Below are positions 35,024 to 43,921 of a stretch of DNA of 64,000 nucleotides, piece by piece; the first letter of the stretch is position 1, and every line of letters begins with the position of its first letter. The translations under genes were made by a program, and so were the position numbers. The notes beneath the pieces were generated by a model. The model searched no databases and was not told the origin of the DNA. It saw only the letters and a program-made list of their open reading frames with translations. The DNA is from DASRDS01 sp035570055 (GTDB lineage Bacteria > Gemmatimonadota > Gemmatimonadetes > Gemmatimonadales > Gemmatimonadaceae), in NCBI GenBank assembly GCA_035570055.1, contig DATMLM010000020.1:1-64000 (forward strand), given 5' to 3'.

Positions 35024-36309
35024 AATACGTCGTGATCGCGCTACTCGCCGCTGCCACGGGGACGCAAGCGCAGACGATCGCCATCACCGGCGGAACCGTG
35101 TATCCGGTGAGCGGCCCGAAGATCGAGCATGGGACCGTCATCATCCGCGACGGCAAGATCGCCGCGGTCGGCGCGAACGTCAGCGTGCCCGCCGGTGCGC
35201 AGACGATCGATGCCACGGGCAAGTGGGTGACGCCGGGTCTCATCAATTCGGCAACGCAACTCGGGGTTGAGGAAGTACAGGCCGTGTCGAGCACGTCCGA
35301 CGAGCGCGCCTCAGGCGAGAACGGCGTCGCCGCGTCGTTCCGCGTCATCGATGGGTTCAACCCGCTCTCGACGCTGATCCAACCCGCGCGGAACGACGGC
35401 ATTACCAGCGTCGTCGACATCCCGCAGAGTGGCGGCGTCATCTTCGGACAGGCGGGATTCGTCGATCTCGCGTCGAGCGAGATGATCGTCCGGTCGTCGG
35501 CGGCGATGGTCGGGCAGTTCGGCAACACGAGCGCCGGGTTCGGGCGACGAGGCGGAGGGCCCGAAGGCTACACGCGCGGCGAGATGGCGGCGCGGCTGCG
35601 CGAGTTGTTCGACGACGTCAAGACGTACGCGGCCAACAAGGCGGCGTACGATCGCGCGCAGTCGCGGCCACTGTCCGCGAGTCGTGCCGATCTCGAGGCG
35701 CTCATTCCCGTCGTCGAGGGGCGGCTGCCGCTCATCATGTTCGTCGACCGGGCGAGCGACATCAACGAGGCGATGGCGATCACGAAAGCGTACGGCGTGA
35801 AGCTCATCGTCGGCGGTGGCGCCGAGGCATGGGAGGTGGCGCCGGCACTGGCCGCGGCGAAGATCCCGGTGCTGACGGGGGCGTTGGACAATATTCCGAA
35901 CAGCTTCGAGCAGCTGGGCCAGCGGCACGACAACATCGCGCTGCTCCGCAAAGCCGGCGTGAATGTGGCGCTCATCGGCAACGGCGGCGAAGAGGATGGG
36001 TCGCCGTTCAACGTGCGCAACATCCGGCAGGAGGCCGGGACATCGGTCGCATTTGGCTTGTCGTGGGACGAGGCGCTCAAGGCGATCACGCTCGCGCCGG
36101 CCGAGATCTTTGGCGTCGCCGATCGTGTCGGGTCGCTGCAGGCTGGGCGCGATGGGAACGTCGTCGTCTGGTCCGGCGATCCGTTCGAGTTCAGCACGCA
36201 GGCCGTGGCGGTCTTTGTGCGCGGTCAGCAGGTAAAGGCGCCATCGCGCCAAGACCTGCTGATGGAGCGCTACAAGACGCTACCGCGTCCGACCTATCGG
36301 GGACCTTAA
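35020..36309 (+). CDS. Exported amidohydrolase-like protein lacking metal ligands
   Basis: A 429-aa paralogue of the preceding gene, with a signal peptide ending GTQAQ. The fold is preserved (GTVIIRDGKIAAVG; VTPGLINSATQLG; LQAGRDGNVVVWSGDPFEFS). However, the segment aligned with the metal motif DVHSH reads NSATQ, so both histidines are gone (Ala78, Gln80). The later His and Asp ligands are also not evident. It is translationally coupled to the intact enzyme, so it is probably a non-catalytic partner subunit, not a decayed gene. Confidence 0.88.
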   Translation: MKYVVIALLAAATGTQAQTIAITGGTVYPVSGPKIEHGTVIIRDGKIAAVGANVSVPAGAQTIDATGKWVTPGLINSATQLGVEEVQAVSSTSDERASGENGVAASFRVIDGFNPLSTLIQPARNDGITSVVDIPQSGGVIFGQAGFVDLASSEMIVRSSAAMVGQFGNTSAGFGRRGGGPEGYTRGEMAARLRELFDDVKTYAANKAAYDRAQSRPLSASRADLEALIPVVEGRLPLIMFVDRASDINEAMAITKAYGVKLIVGGGAEAWEVAPALAAAKIPVLTGALDNIPNSFEQLGQRHDNIALLRKAGVNVALIGNGGEEDGSPFNVRNIRQEAGTSVAFGLSWDEALKAITLAPAEIFGVADRVGSLQAGRDGNVVVWSGDPFEFSTQAVAVFVRGQQVKAPSRQDLLMERYKTLPRPTYRGP

Positions 36310-36324
36310 GGGAGCGACACTGCG

Positions 36325-36359
36325 TACCCGGGCGGCGACAATCGCACGTTGCCCGGGTA
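36325..36359. terminator. Stem-loop, probable bidirectional terminator
   Basis: Perfect 9-bp arms TACCCGGGC and GCCCGGGTA flank a 17-nt loop. It lies between the convergent ends of the amidohydrolase pair and rpmA, the expected place for a shared terminator. There is no strong T-run, so termination efficiency is uncertain. Confidence 0.6.
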
Positions 36360-36374
36360 GGCACCCAGCGGGAG

Positions 36375-36644
36375 TCAGGCCGCGGTGGGCTCGAATGGGT
36401 ACACGCTCACCTTGAAGCGCAGCTTGTTCTTGTGCTCGAACTTCACGACGCCATCGATCAGCGCGTAGATCGTGAAGTCGGAGCCGAGGCCGACGTTGCG
36501 GCCCGGATGGACCTTCGTGCCGCACTGCCGCACGATGATGTTCCCGGCGCGGACGTGCTCGCCACCGTACTTCTTGACGCCGCGATATTGCGGATTCGAG
36601 TCGCGCCCGTTGCGCGAAGAGCCTACACCCTTTTTATGTGCCAT
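36375..36644 (-). CDS. rpmA: 50S ribosomal protein L27
   Basis: An 89-aa basic protein with the invariant L27 start (MAHKKGVGSSRNGRDSN), which reaches the peptidyl-transferase centre, and GNIIVRQCGTKVHPGRNVG in the core. It starts one base after the rplU stop, the conserved rplU-rpmA order. The N-terminal processing sequence seen in Firmicutes is absent. Confidence 0.98.
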   Translation of the reverse strand: MAHKKGVGSSRNGRDSNPQYRGVKKYGGEHVRAGNIIVRQCGTKVHPGRNVGLGSDFTIYALIDGVVKFEHKNKLRFKVSVYPFEPTAA

Positions 36645-36645
36645 A

Positions 36646-36966
36646 TCAGCTTCCGAGCGCGATGTCAGTGATGCGAACTTCGGTATAGCCCTGACGATGT
36701 CCCTGCTTGCGGGCGTAGTTCTTCCGCCGCCTGAACTTGAACACGACGATCTTATCGCCGAGTCCGTGGCGAACGATCTCGCCGGTTACGGACGCCCCAT
36801 TGACGAGCGGCGTTCCCGTGTGCACGGTCTTGCCATCGGATCCGACGAGAATCTCGTCGAATCGGACGGACGCACCGGCCTCGCCTTCGAGGCTGGGAAG
36901 TCTGACCTTCTTCCCGGGCTCGACGCGAAATTGCTTGCCAGCCGTCCTTATAATCGCGTATGTCAT
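36646..36966 (-). CDS. rplU: 50S ribosomal protein L21
   Basis: A 106-aa L21 with the usual start (TYAIIRTAGKQFRVEPG), FDEILVGSDG and the RNA-binding FKFRRRKNYARKQGHRQGYT signature. ATG 36966 is fixed by alignment to the family start. Only 17 bp separate it from the divergent plug-only gene. Its promoter must therefore lie inside or at the start of that gene and the 5' leader must be extremely short. Confidence 0.97.
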   Translation of the reverse strand: MTYAIIRTAGKQFRVEPGKKVRLPSLEGEAGASVRFDEILVGSDGKTVHTGTPLVNGASVTGEIVRHGLGDKIVVFKFRRRKNYARKQGHRQGYTEVRITDIALGS

Positions 36967-36976
36967 AGCCCCTAAG

Positions 36977-37003
36977 GCTATATATGATAACACTCTTTGT
37001 CAA
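36977..37003 (-). promoter_or_regulatory. Candidate promoter of rplU-rpmA
   Basis: On the minus strand a consensus TTGACA (37003-36998) is followed after 15 bp by TATAGC (36982-36977), within TATATATAGC. The -10 end is 10 nt from the rplU ATG, giving a leader of only a few bases. The spacer is shorter than optimal, so this is a candidate, not proof. The -35 box lies inside the plug-only protein's codons. Confidence 0.4.
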
Positions 37004-38072
37004 CTTCATAGCCCTCGCTCTCCAAGGCCAGCCGTGCATCGACGGCCGGGTGCTGGAAGCCGAAGCAGACCGGCCCGTCGCCAAGGCCACGATCTCGGCC
37101 GCCTGGACGGAGGTCCGGGTCAATAAGAAGAAGCACGAGGTCGATGAGATCCGGGTGGCGCGGGATACGACGAGCGATTCGACCGGGCACTATCACATCT
37201 GTGCGATTGCCGGCGCGTCGGTACTGGTTCAAGTCCGGTACGGTCAGTCGAACGCGTACTATCCCGTCACGGTCAGCGACAGCGGTTCGATTTCACCCGA
37301 GCTGAGGGTGTCGGTGCACGACGAGACCGACCGGGCGAGCGTGACCGGCACGGTCGTCTCCGCGGCCGGCGTCCCGGTGTCCGGCGCCACGATCTCGCTC
37401 CTCGGCACATCGTCGACGACCCGCACGAGCTCGGACGGCACGTACGGCATGCGCGATCTGCCGGCCGGCACCCAGGTGCTCATCGCGCGCAGCATCGGCC
37501 TCGGCGCCGCGGTCGTCCCCGTCGAGCTTTCGGGACGAAGCCCGGTGACGGTCGCCGTGACCATGCAGCAGCTTCCGCCGACGTTGGCGGTCGTCGACAT
37601 CGTCGCCGACCGACTGCAGCTCTCGGCGATCTACCGCGAGATCGGCTTCACCAAGCGGCAGCGGATCGGCAACGGGAAATTCTTGACGCAAGACCAGATC
37701 GAGAACCGAGGCGCATTGCAGACGCCGGAGATCTTTCGCGGCATGCCGGGCGTGCGCGTGGTCGACGACCACTACGGCGTGCTCAAGCTCTATTCCGACC
37801 GGGGCCCCACGACGATCCTGGGCTATGGCGACTGTACGGCCTACGTCGTCGACGGTACGATGATCGGCTGGGGAAAATCGACGGACATGCCGCAGGCGAG
37901 CACGAACGAGCCGTTCGGCGGGCCGGACGAGCTGATGCTGCCACCGCCCGGCCAAATCATTGCCGCCGAAGTGTATCAGCCGAGCGAGCCGGCGCCGTTC
38001 GTCAACATGGGGCCGGCGATGCGGTGCCTCAAGGTCATTCTGTGGACGAAGGCGCAGCTCGCCGGGCGCTGA
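36984..38072 (+). CDS. Plug-only TonB-receptor-like protein (2)
   Basis: A 362-aa exported protein, paralogous in design to the one at 26393. It has a short signal, then two regulatory beta-sandwich domains (CIDGRVLEAEADRPVAKATI; SVTGTVVSAAGVPVSGATIS). A plug domain at about 225-360 follows (FLTQDQIENRGALQTPEIFR, MPGVRVVDDHYG, GDCTAYVVDGTMIG, IIAAEVYQPSEPAP). No beta-barrel follows. It interrupts the usual neighbourhood of rplU and the RNase E/G gene. Its 3' end overlaps the convergent YcgG-type gene by 38 bp. Confidence 0.8.
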   Translation: MITLFVNFIALALQGQPCIDGRVLEAEADRPVAKATISAAWTEVRVNKKKHEVDEIRVARDTTSDSTGHYHICAIAGASVLVQVRYGQSNAYYPVTVSDSGSISPELRVSVHDETDRASVTGTVVSAAGVPVSGATISLLGTSSTTRTSSDGTYGMRDLPAGTQVLIARSIGLGAAVVPVELSGRSPVTVAVTMQQLPPTLAVVDIVADRLQLSAIYREIGFTKRQRIGNGKFLTQDQIENRGALQTPEIFRGMPGVRVVDDHYGVLKLYSDRGPTTILGYGDCTAYVVDGTMIGWGKSTDMPQASTNEPFGGPDELMLPPPGQIIAAEVYQPSEPAPFVNMGPAMRCLKVILWTKAQLAGR

Positions 38073-38769
38073 CGTGGAACGGGCACACGGCCGCGAGCGG
38101 CGCGTTGTCCTCTGGCACAAAGTACTGGCGCCATTCGCGGTTGGCGGCCGTCGCGTAGTGGGCGAGCTCCGGATACACGCTTACCGCGTCATAGGCCGCG
38201 AGCTTTCGGCGAATCAGATCCCGCGCGCGGCGTCCCTGCGCTGAATCCCCCGCCACGACGTCGAAGCCGTCGCGCGATTGGAACAGCAGCATGAACGAGT
38301 GCTCGGTTCGGCGACTCTTGCGCTTGGTATGCGCCGGCGTTTTGAAGTTCACGAACAATGGGAGCCCGCCGAAGCAATAGGACCACTTGGGGTCATCCGG
38401 GTCTTTCGGAATTCTGTCCGGCCACGGATACGGGTCGTCGTCGTGCAGCCGTTGGAGCAGGCTCCATCCGTACGCGAAGTACTCGCGCTCGGAGAAGCCC
38501 GCGAGCGGCGGCATCACGACTGCCAACGGCGTGAGCGACGCGACGACTGGCTCGAGCGGGCGGAGAAAATCAGTGTAGGCGATCAGAGCGGCGCGCAGGT
38601 CGGCGGGTTCGATAAACGCATACAAGATCTCGCCGCGACGCTGAGCGACTGTGCCGAACGTGCACGGGAATGCCTCGTCCAGCACCTTGTCGCGGATTTC
38701 CGCGTATGCCGCGGCGGCCCAGGGAGAGAGCTCAGCCCTCTCGACCTCGGCCACCCGCAACAACATCAT
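38035..38769 (-). CDS. YqcI/YcgG-family protein (FPC/CPF motifs)
   Basis: A 244-aa cytoplasmic protein with the two hallmark motifs: EAFPCTFG near residue 35 and VCPFHVS near the C-terminus. The conserved SYCFGGLPLFVNFKTPAHTKRKSR block lies between (quoted here only as its core SYCFGGLPLF). The family's function is poorly known; some members are heme- or redox-linked. Its ATG overlaps the RNase E/G stop, so it is translated with that gene. Cys pairs suggest metal or redox chemistry, by inference. Confidence 0.82.
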   Translation of the reverse strand: MMLLRVAEVERAELSPWAAAAYAEIRDKVLDEAFPCTFGTVAQRRGEILYAFIEPADLRAALIAYTDFLRPLEPVVASLTPLAVVMPPLAGFSEREYFAYGWSLLQRLHDDDPYPWPDRIPKDPDDPKWSYCFGGLPLFVNFKTPAHTKRKSRRTEHSFMLLFQSRDGFDVVAGDSAQGRRARDLIRRKLAAYDAVSVYPELAHYATAANREWRQYFVPEDNAPLAAVCPFHVSARRAAPSSTE

Positions 38770-40316
38770 GCCACGGCGTACTGTTGCGTGACGTCTCGTC
38801 CGGCCGACTTGACGACGATCTTGAATTCGTCCGGGCGCAGCAACGGGTCGTCGCGGAATTCCAGCGAGAACCCCGCGCCCTTCTCGAGCTTGCGCAGGAG
38901 ATCCTGCTCGTTCTCGCGCACGTACATCGCGACGTCCGGATGCAGGCGGACGACCAGGTTGTCGCGCTTGCCCTCGACGATGATGCGGCGCACCGAGCGC
39001 TCGACGCGGCGAACGATGGCTTCCGGCGTGAAGACGCGACCGGTGCCGTGGCAGGTCGGACACGGCTCGGTCATGCTCTGTAGGTGACTCTGGCGGACGC
39101 GCTGGCGGGTCATCTCGATCAGGCCGAGATCGCTGACGGCGAATGCCTTGGTGCGGGCACGGTCGCGGCCGAGGTTGGTGCGGAGCTCCTGCAAGACACG
39201 CTCGCGATTTTGCTTGGCTTCCATGTCGATGAAATCGCAAACGATAATGCCACCGACGTCGCGCAGACGAATCTGGCGGGCGACCTCGCGGGCGGCTTCC
39301 AAGTTCGTCTTGAGGATTGTCTTCTCGGGGTCCTTCTTGCCCGTGTAGCGTCCCGAGTTCACGTCGATCGAGACGAGCGCTTCCGTGGGCTCAATGATCA
39401 AGTAGCCGCCGGATGGCAGATCGCAGCGGCGCTTGAAGAGATCGCGGATTTCGGTCTCGATATTCGCCTTGTCGAAGAGCGGAACGGGCTCCTCGTAGAA
39501 CTTGACGCGCTCGATCAGGTCCGGCGCGATCCCCTTGAGGTACTCGACGATCTCGTTGAAGATCTGCTTACTGTCGACGGTCAAGCTGTCGATCTTGGTA
39601 CTAAAGAGATCGCGGATGATGCCGCGCGTGAGGCTGGTCTCGCGGTGCACCAGGGCCGGCGCGCGCATGAAGTGCGTTTTCCGGTTGATCTTCTTCCAGG
39701 AGCTCATCAACGTGGTGAGCTCCCGCTTGAAGGTCTCCTCCGTCGCGTCCTCGCCGACCGTCCGGACGATCACGCCGCCCGAGTTCTCGGGCAGCGCCGC
39801 GCGCACCATGTCGCGCAACCGGTGCCGCTCGGCCCGCTCGCCGATCTTCCGACTGATGCCGACGCGGGTGGCGTCCGGCATGTAGACCAGGAACCGGCCC
39901 GCGAGCGAGATCTGCGCGGTGACGCGCGGACCCTTGGTCGAGATCGGCTCTTTCGAGATCTGGACGATGATCTGCTGGCCGCGTTTGACAGCGTCCTGGA
40001 TCGGCGGGGCCTTGGCCCGCTTGCTCTCGTCTTCGTTCTCGTCGTCGGCGCCGTTTTCCTGGCCGTCCTCGGACTCCGCCGCGTCCTCGTCGTAGACGAG
40101 GTCGGAGGCGTGGAGAAAGGCGCTTTTTTCAGTGCCGATATCGATAAACGCTGCCTGAATGCCGGGCAGTACGGCTTCGACCTTTCCTAGGTATATGTCG
40201 CCCACCATACGGCGGGCGTCGGGTCTATCAACCAGGAGCTCAACGAGCTGGTCGTCCTCCAAAATAGCGACCCGCGTTTCGCGCGAGGTCGCGTTGATCA
40301 AAATCTCTCTTTTCAT
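38766..40316 (-). CDS. rng: Ribonuclease E/G
   Basis: A 516-aa endoribonuclease of RNA decay and rRNA processing. An S1-type N-terminal domain (GDIYLGKVEAVLPGIQAAFID) is split by an acidic insertion (residues 76-100, DEDAAESEDGQ), as in many non-proteobacterial homologues. The DNase-I-like catalytic site has SIDVNSG and CDFIDM aspartates. The zinc link is CPTCHGTG, which joins the dimer. It has no long C-terminal degradosome scaffold, so it is closer to RNase G in length. Confidence 0.94.
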   Translation of the reverse strand: MKREILINATSRETRVAILEDDQLVELLVDRPDARRMVGDIYLGKVEAVLPGIQAAFIDIGTEKSAFLHASDLVYDEDAAESEDGQENGADDENEDESKRAKAPPIQDAVKRGQQIIVQISKEPISTKGPRVTAQISLAGRFLVYMPDATRVGISRKIGERAERHRLRDMVRAALPENSGGVIVRTVGEDATEETFKRELTTLMSSWKKINRKTHFMRAPALVHRETSLTRGIIRDLFSTKIDSLTVDSKQIFNEIVEYLKGIAPDLIERVKFYEEPVPLFDKANIETEIRDLFKRRCDLPSGGYLIIEPTEALVSIDVNSGRYTGKKDPEKTILKTNLEAAREVARQIRLRDVGGIIVCDFIDMEAKQNRERVLQELRTNLGRDRARTKAFAVSDLGLIEMTRQRVRQSHLQSMTEPCPTCHGTGRVFTPEAIVRRVERSVRRIIVEGKRDNLVVRLHPDVAMYVRENEQDLLRKLEKGAGFSLEFRDDPLLRPDEFKIVVKSAGRDVTQQYAVA

Positions 40317-40556
40317 CTGGGTAACGGGCGGAGCGGCTCGCCGCCTGAGGGTAGTCGGTTACGGCGACCCCGCCCGAAGCGGCGCAACGTTTTGCGGCCC
40401 GGTGCAACACGGGGTTATCCGACCGATCCATCGGCTCCATGCGATGTAAACACACGCGGCGAACGCGCGAATGAAGTGCTGACTTCAAGAAACTGTCGTA
40501 CTAATAACGACGACTGGCGTAAACAGCAAATAACTGACGCTAGGCGCGGGCTTGGG
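40317..40556. other. Intergenic leader of the RNase E/G gene
   Basis: 240 bp without a convincing gene between RNase E/G and the acyl-CoA dehydrogenase. The AT-richer half (about 40470-40545) probably carries the promoter. RNase E genes often have long structured 5' leaders used for autoregulation. I see only small hairpins here, such as GGCGG/CCGCC near 40329-40347. Confidence 0.4.
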
Positions 40557-41774
40557 CTAGTCGGCGATTTCGCGTAAAAGGTGCCGGGCGATGACCAGGC
40601 GCTGGATCTCCGAGGTGCCTTCGCCGATCTCGTAGATTTTCGCGTCGCGCATGTACCGCTCGACCGGGTAATCCCGGGTATAGCCGTACCCACCGTGGAT
40701 CTGTACGGCTTTGATGGTAGTCCGCATGGCCATTTCGCTGCTGTAGAGCTTGGCGATGGCCGCGGCCTTGCTGAATGGGCGCCCGTTCTGGGCGAGCCAC
40801 GCCGCATGGTACACGAGGTGCTTGGCGGCCTCGATCTCGGTCGCCATGTCGGATAGCTGGAACTGGACCCCCTGGAACTCGGCTATCGGCTGACCGAACT
40901 GCCGCCGGACGGTCGCGTAGCGCAACGCCTGGTCGGCCGCCGCCTCCGCCAGGCCGAGGGCCTGGGCCGCCATGCCGATACGGCCGGAGTCGAGCGTGAT
41001 CATGAAGTTCGTGAACCCTTCGCCTTCGTTCCCGAGGAGGTTCTCGGCGGGCACCTCGACATCCTCGAGTATCAGCTCACGGGTGTCCGAGGCGCGCCAA
41101 CCGAGCTTGTCCTCCTTCTTGCCGGAGCGGAAGCCAGGCATGGGTGTTAGCGAGTCGTCGTGGCCGACGCCGAGGGCTTTGGTGCGATCCAGATCGCAGG
41201 TCTCCTTCGTGAGAATGAAGGAGCTGATGCCCTTCGATCCGAGCCCGGGCTGGGTCACAGCGGTGACGACCGCCACCTCAGCGACGCCCCCGTGCGTGAT
41301 GAAAATCTTGGAGCCGTTCAAGACGTAGTGGCTCCCCTTGCGCACCGCGGTCGTGCGGGTGCCCGCGGCGTCGCTCCCTGCCCCGGGCTCCGTCAGGCCG
41401 AAGCAGCCGAACACCTTGCCGCTGGCGAGCAGCGGGACGTAGCGCCTCTTCTGGGCCTCGGTCCCGAAGTTCACGATCGGCGAGGTCCCGAGCGTCGTGT
41501 GGGCACCGACCGTGATCGCGTGCGAGCAGTCGACTTTCGAGAGCTCGTGGAGCACGATGATGTAGCTCATGACGTCGAGGCCCGCGCCGCCGAGGTCCTC
41601 GGGCCATGGGATGCCCATGAGGCCCAGCTCGGCCATCTTCTTCACGTTGTCCCACGGGAATTCGGCGTTGGCGTCGAACTTGGCCGCGACTGGGGCGATG
41701 TCTTGCTGAGCGAACGCGCGGACCATCTCGCGCACCTGCAGGTGCTGGTCGGTGAAGTAGAGCGTGTCGTCCAT
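40557..41774 (-). CDS. Acyl-CoA dehydrogenase
   Basis: A 405-aa FAD flavoenzyme that makes the alpha,beta double bond in acyl-CoA. Signatures: FGLTEPGAGSDAAGTRTTA (FAD/substrate loop), QIHGGYGYTRDYPVERYMRD, and YEIGEGTSEIQRLVIAR, in which the EGTSE Glu is the catalytic base of the short- and medium-chain group. Specificity (butyryl, isovaleryl or other) cannot be read. It overlaps the recQ stop by one base (TAATG), so the two share a transcript despite unrelated roles. Confidence 0.96.
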   Translation of the reverse strand: MDDTLYFTDQHLQVREMVRAFAQQDIAPVAAKFDANAEFPWDNVKKMAELGLMGIPWPEDLGGAGLDVMSYIIVLHELSKVDCSHAITVGAHTTLGTSPIVNFGTEAQKRRYVPLLASGKVFGCFGLTEPGAGSDAAGTRTTAVRKGSHYVLNGSKIFITHGGVAEVAVVTAVTQPGLGSKGISSFILTKETCDLDRTKALGVGHDDSLTPMPGFRSGKKEDKLGWRASDTRELILEDVEVPAENLLGNEGEGFTNFMITLDSGRIGMAAQALGLAEAAADQALRYATVRRQFGQPIAEFQGVQFQLSDMATEIEAAKHLVYHAAWLAQNGRPFSKAAAIAKLYSSEMAMRTTIKAVQIHGGYGYTRDYPVERYMRDAKIYEIGEGTSEIQRLVIARHLLREIAD

Positions 41775-43726
41775 TAACGTGTACCACTGATAAGAGTCAG
41801 GAATTGCTCGCCATATTTTTCAACTTTCGCCGGGCCGACTCCGCGGACTTCCAGCAGATCGTCCCGTGACCGCGGGCGACGCACGGCCATCTCCTGCAGC
41901 GTCTTGTCCGCGAACACGCAGTACGCGGGCAGGTGCTCCCGCCGCGCGATCTCGCGGCGCAGCGCGCACATGTCCTCGTACAGTTTTGCATCGCCCGCGG
42001 CGACCACCTGAACCTCGGCCCGTTGTTTCTTCGCCTTGCGGCGCGGCGCCTCTTGGTCCAGTACGCGCGTCGTGCCTCTACAGTTGTCGCAACCTGCACA
42101 GCGTCCGGCGTCCTTGAACGCCGGATCACCGAAATATCGCAGGACGAATGCTCGGCGGCACGTTCTGGCGTAGGCGTACCCTTGTACTGCCTCGAGTTTT
42201 GACAGATCGGCCCGGCGCCGCCGGTTCAGGCCGTCCCAGTCGATGGCGAAAGCGTCCAGCGGCGCATTGCGGTTGGTCACACCCGCGGCGTCAGACGTCG
42301 CCACAAATCCTGCGGTCTCCAGTTCCCTGAGGACACCTCTGACCCTTTCGACCCCGCCGAGCGCGGGCGGGAGCGCCATCAGGTCGATGGACACGCCTGT
42401 CTTCAGGGCTTGACCAGCCACGCGCCAGATCGCACGGAGAACCTCACGGGGCGTCTCGGCAACGTCCGTCTTTATTTGCTCTGGCGACGCCACGAGGCGA
42501 ACAACCATGTGCGCGTCGCCTTCGGCGAACGCACCAATGCGCGCCAGGAGCCGCAGAACGGAGTCGACCTCCTGCGGCTTGCAGTCGGCGCGGTCGGCGA
42601 GTTCTTCCGAGTCCAGTCTAGGGCGGGCGCGGAGGAGATCATACACGCGCGCGACGAGAGGCTGATCGGGGTATGCGCACTTGATGAAGAACTCGTGCGT
42701 GAAGCGATCTTGGAACGCGTGCAAGAGATAACAATCGGCGGGTTGACCATCCCGACCCGCGCGCCCGGCTTCTTGATAGTACGCCTCCAGCGATCCTGGC
42801 ATGGTGTAGTGCACGACCAGACGCACGTTGCGCTTGTCAATGCCCATGCCGAACGCGTTCGTCGCAACAACAGCCTTGGCGCGTTCCGACATGAACGCGT
42901 CTTGCACTTGATGTCGCCTAGCATCGTCGAGCCCTGCATGATAGGCGACGGCGGGAATGCCGTGCCCCTCGAGAACCGGCGTCAGGCGCTCGACCGCTCG
43001 CCGAGTGGACGCGTAGACGATCGCGGGCGTGTCGTGGGACTTCAGTAGCTCCGAGAGTACGTCATCCTTCTGTCTGTCATTGCGCGCCGTTACGACATGG
43101 TAGTTCAGGTTCGCGCGGTCGAAGCCGGTGATGACGACCTCGGGTTCTCGCAGCGCGAGCTGGGCGGCAATGTCCTTGCGAACGGCTGGCGTCGCGGTGG
43201 CGGTGAGGGCGATGACGGGCGGATCGCCGAGCGCGGCGCGCAGGGCGCCCAGGCGCTGGTAGCTCGGCCGAAAGTCATGCCCCCATTCACTGATGCAGTG
43301 CGCTTCATCGACCGCCAGCAGCGAGACGCCCACTGAGCGGAGGCGTGCGGCGGTGTTGCCGAGGTCAAATCGTTCTGGCGCGACGTAGAGGAGCTTGAAC
43401 TCGCCGCAGTGCACTCGCGCCAGACGATTCGCGATGTCCTGACGGGTGAGCGTGCTATTGATAAACGTCGCGGGGAGCTGCCGGGAGACCAGCGCGTCGA
43501 CCTGATCCTTCATCAGGGAAATCAGCGGCGAGACGACGACCGTGAGCCCCGGGAGGATCAACGCGGGAATCTGAAAGCAGAGAGACTTGCCACCGCCAGT
43601 CGGCAGAACGACGAGCGCGTCGCGACCGGCGATCACGGCGCACACGGCGCGCTCCTGGCCCGGCCGGAAGGTCTCGTAACCGAAGGTGTCGCGCAGGATC
43701 TGGAGCGCGTCCATCAACGTAACCAT
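41774..43726 (-). CDS. recQ: ATP-dependent DNA helicase RecQ
   Basis: A 650-aa SF2 3'-5' helicase of recombinational repair. Walker A LPTGGGKSLC lies at 41-50 and DEAH box AVDEAHCISEWGHDFRP near 147. Helicase motif VI is present (HYTMPGSLEAYYQEAGRAGRD, given as its core YYQEAGRAGRD). The RecQ zinc module has CRRAFVLRYFGD then CAGCDNC. A C-terminal HRDC domain (DLLEVRGVGPAKVEKYGE) is present. The start is ATG 43726, with Met5 at 43714 as alternative. Confidence 0.96.
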   Translation of the reverse strand: MVTLMDALQILRDTFGYETFRPGQERAVCAVIAGRDALVVLPTGGGKSLCFQIPALILPGLTVVVSPLISLMKDQVDALVSRQLPATFINSTLTRQDIANRLARVHCGEFKLLYVAPERFDLGNTAARLRSVGVSLLAVDEAHCISEWGHDFRPSYQRLGALRAALGDPPVIALTATATPAVRKDIAAQLALREPEVVITGFDRANLNYHVVTARNDRQKDDVLSELLKSHDTPAIVYASTRRAVERLTPVLEGHGIPAVAYHAGLDDARRHQVQDAFMSERAKAVVATNAFGMGIDKRNVRLVVHYTMPGSLEAYYQEAGRAGRDGQPADCYLLHAFQDRFTHEFFIKCAYPDQPLVARVYDLLRARPRLDSEELADRADCKPQEVDSVLRLLARIGAFAEGDAHMVVRLVASPEQIKTDVAETPREVLRAIWRVAGQALKTGVSIDLMALPPALGGVERVRGVLRELETAGFVATSDAAGVTNRNAPLDAFAIDWDGLNRRRRADLSKLEAVQGYAYARTCRRAFVLRYFGDPAFKDAGRCAGCDNCRGTTRVLDQEAPRRKAKKQRAEVQVVAAGDAKLYEDMCALRREIARREHLPAYCVFADKTLQEMAVRRPRSRDDLLEVRGVGPAKVEKYGEQFLTLISGTR

Positions 43727-43880
43727 GCCCCGACGCTACATCCTCTCGCCCGAGGACATAGCATCGCGGCATCGCGCGTATCATCGCTCACGCGAGGCCG
43801 GTTCCTTCGGCGAGGCGCGTCGCCACTCGTCTTTTCACCCGTCCAATATACGAGTCCGCGTCGCCGACAACTTGCGACGC

Positions 43881-43896
43881 CACCGGCTAGCCGGTG
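43881..43896. promoter_or_regulatory. Perfect 16-bp palindrome upstream of nucleotidyltransferase gene
   Basis: CACCGGCTAGCCGGTG is fully self-complementary. It lies 25 bp before the ATG at 43922, followed by an AT-rich stretch (GTATCGTATTATCTTTATAC) that could hold a -10 box. The placement is typical of an autoregulatory operator of a two-gene toxin-antitoxin-like operon. Confidence 0.5.
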
Positions 43897-43921
43897 CGTA
43901 AGTATCGTATTATCTTTATAC

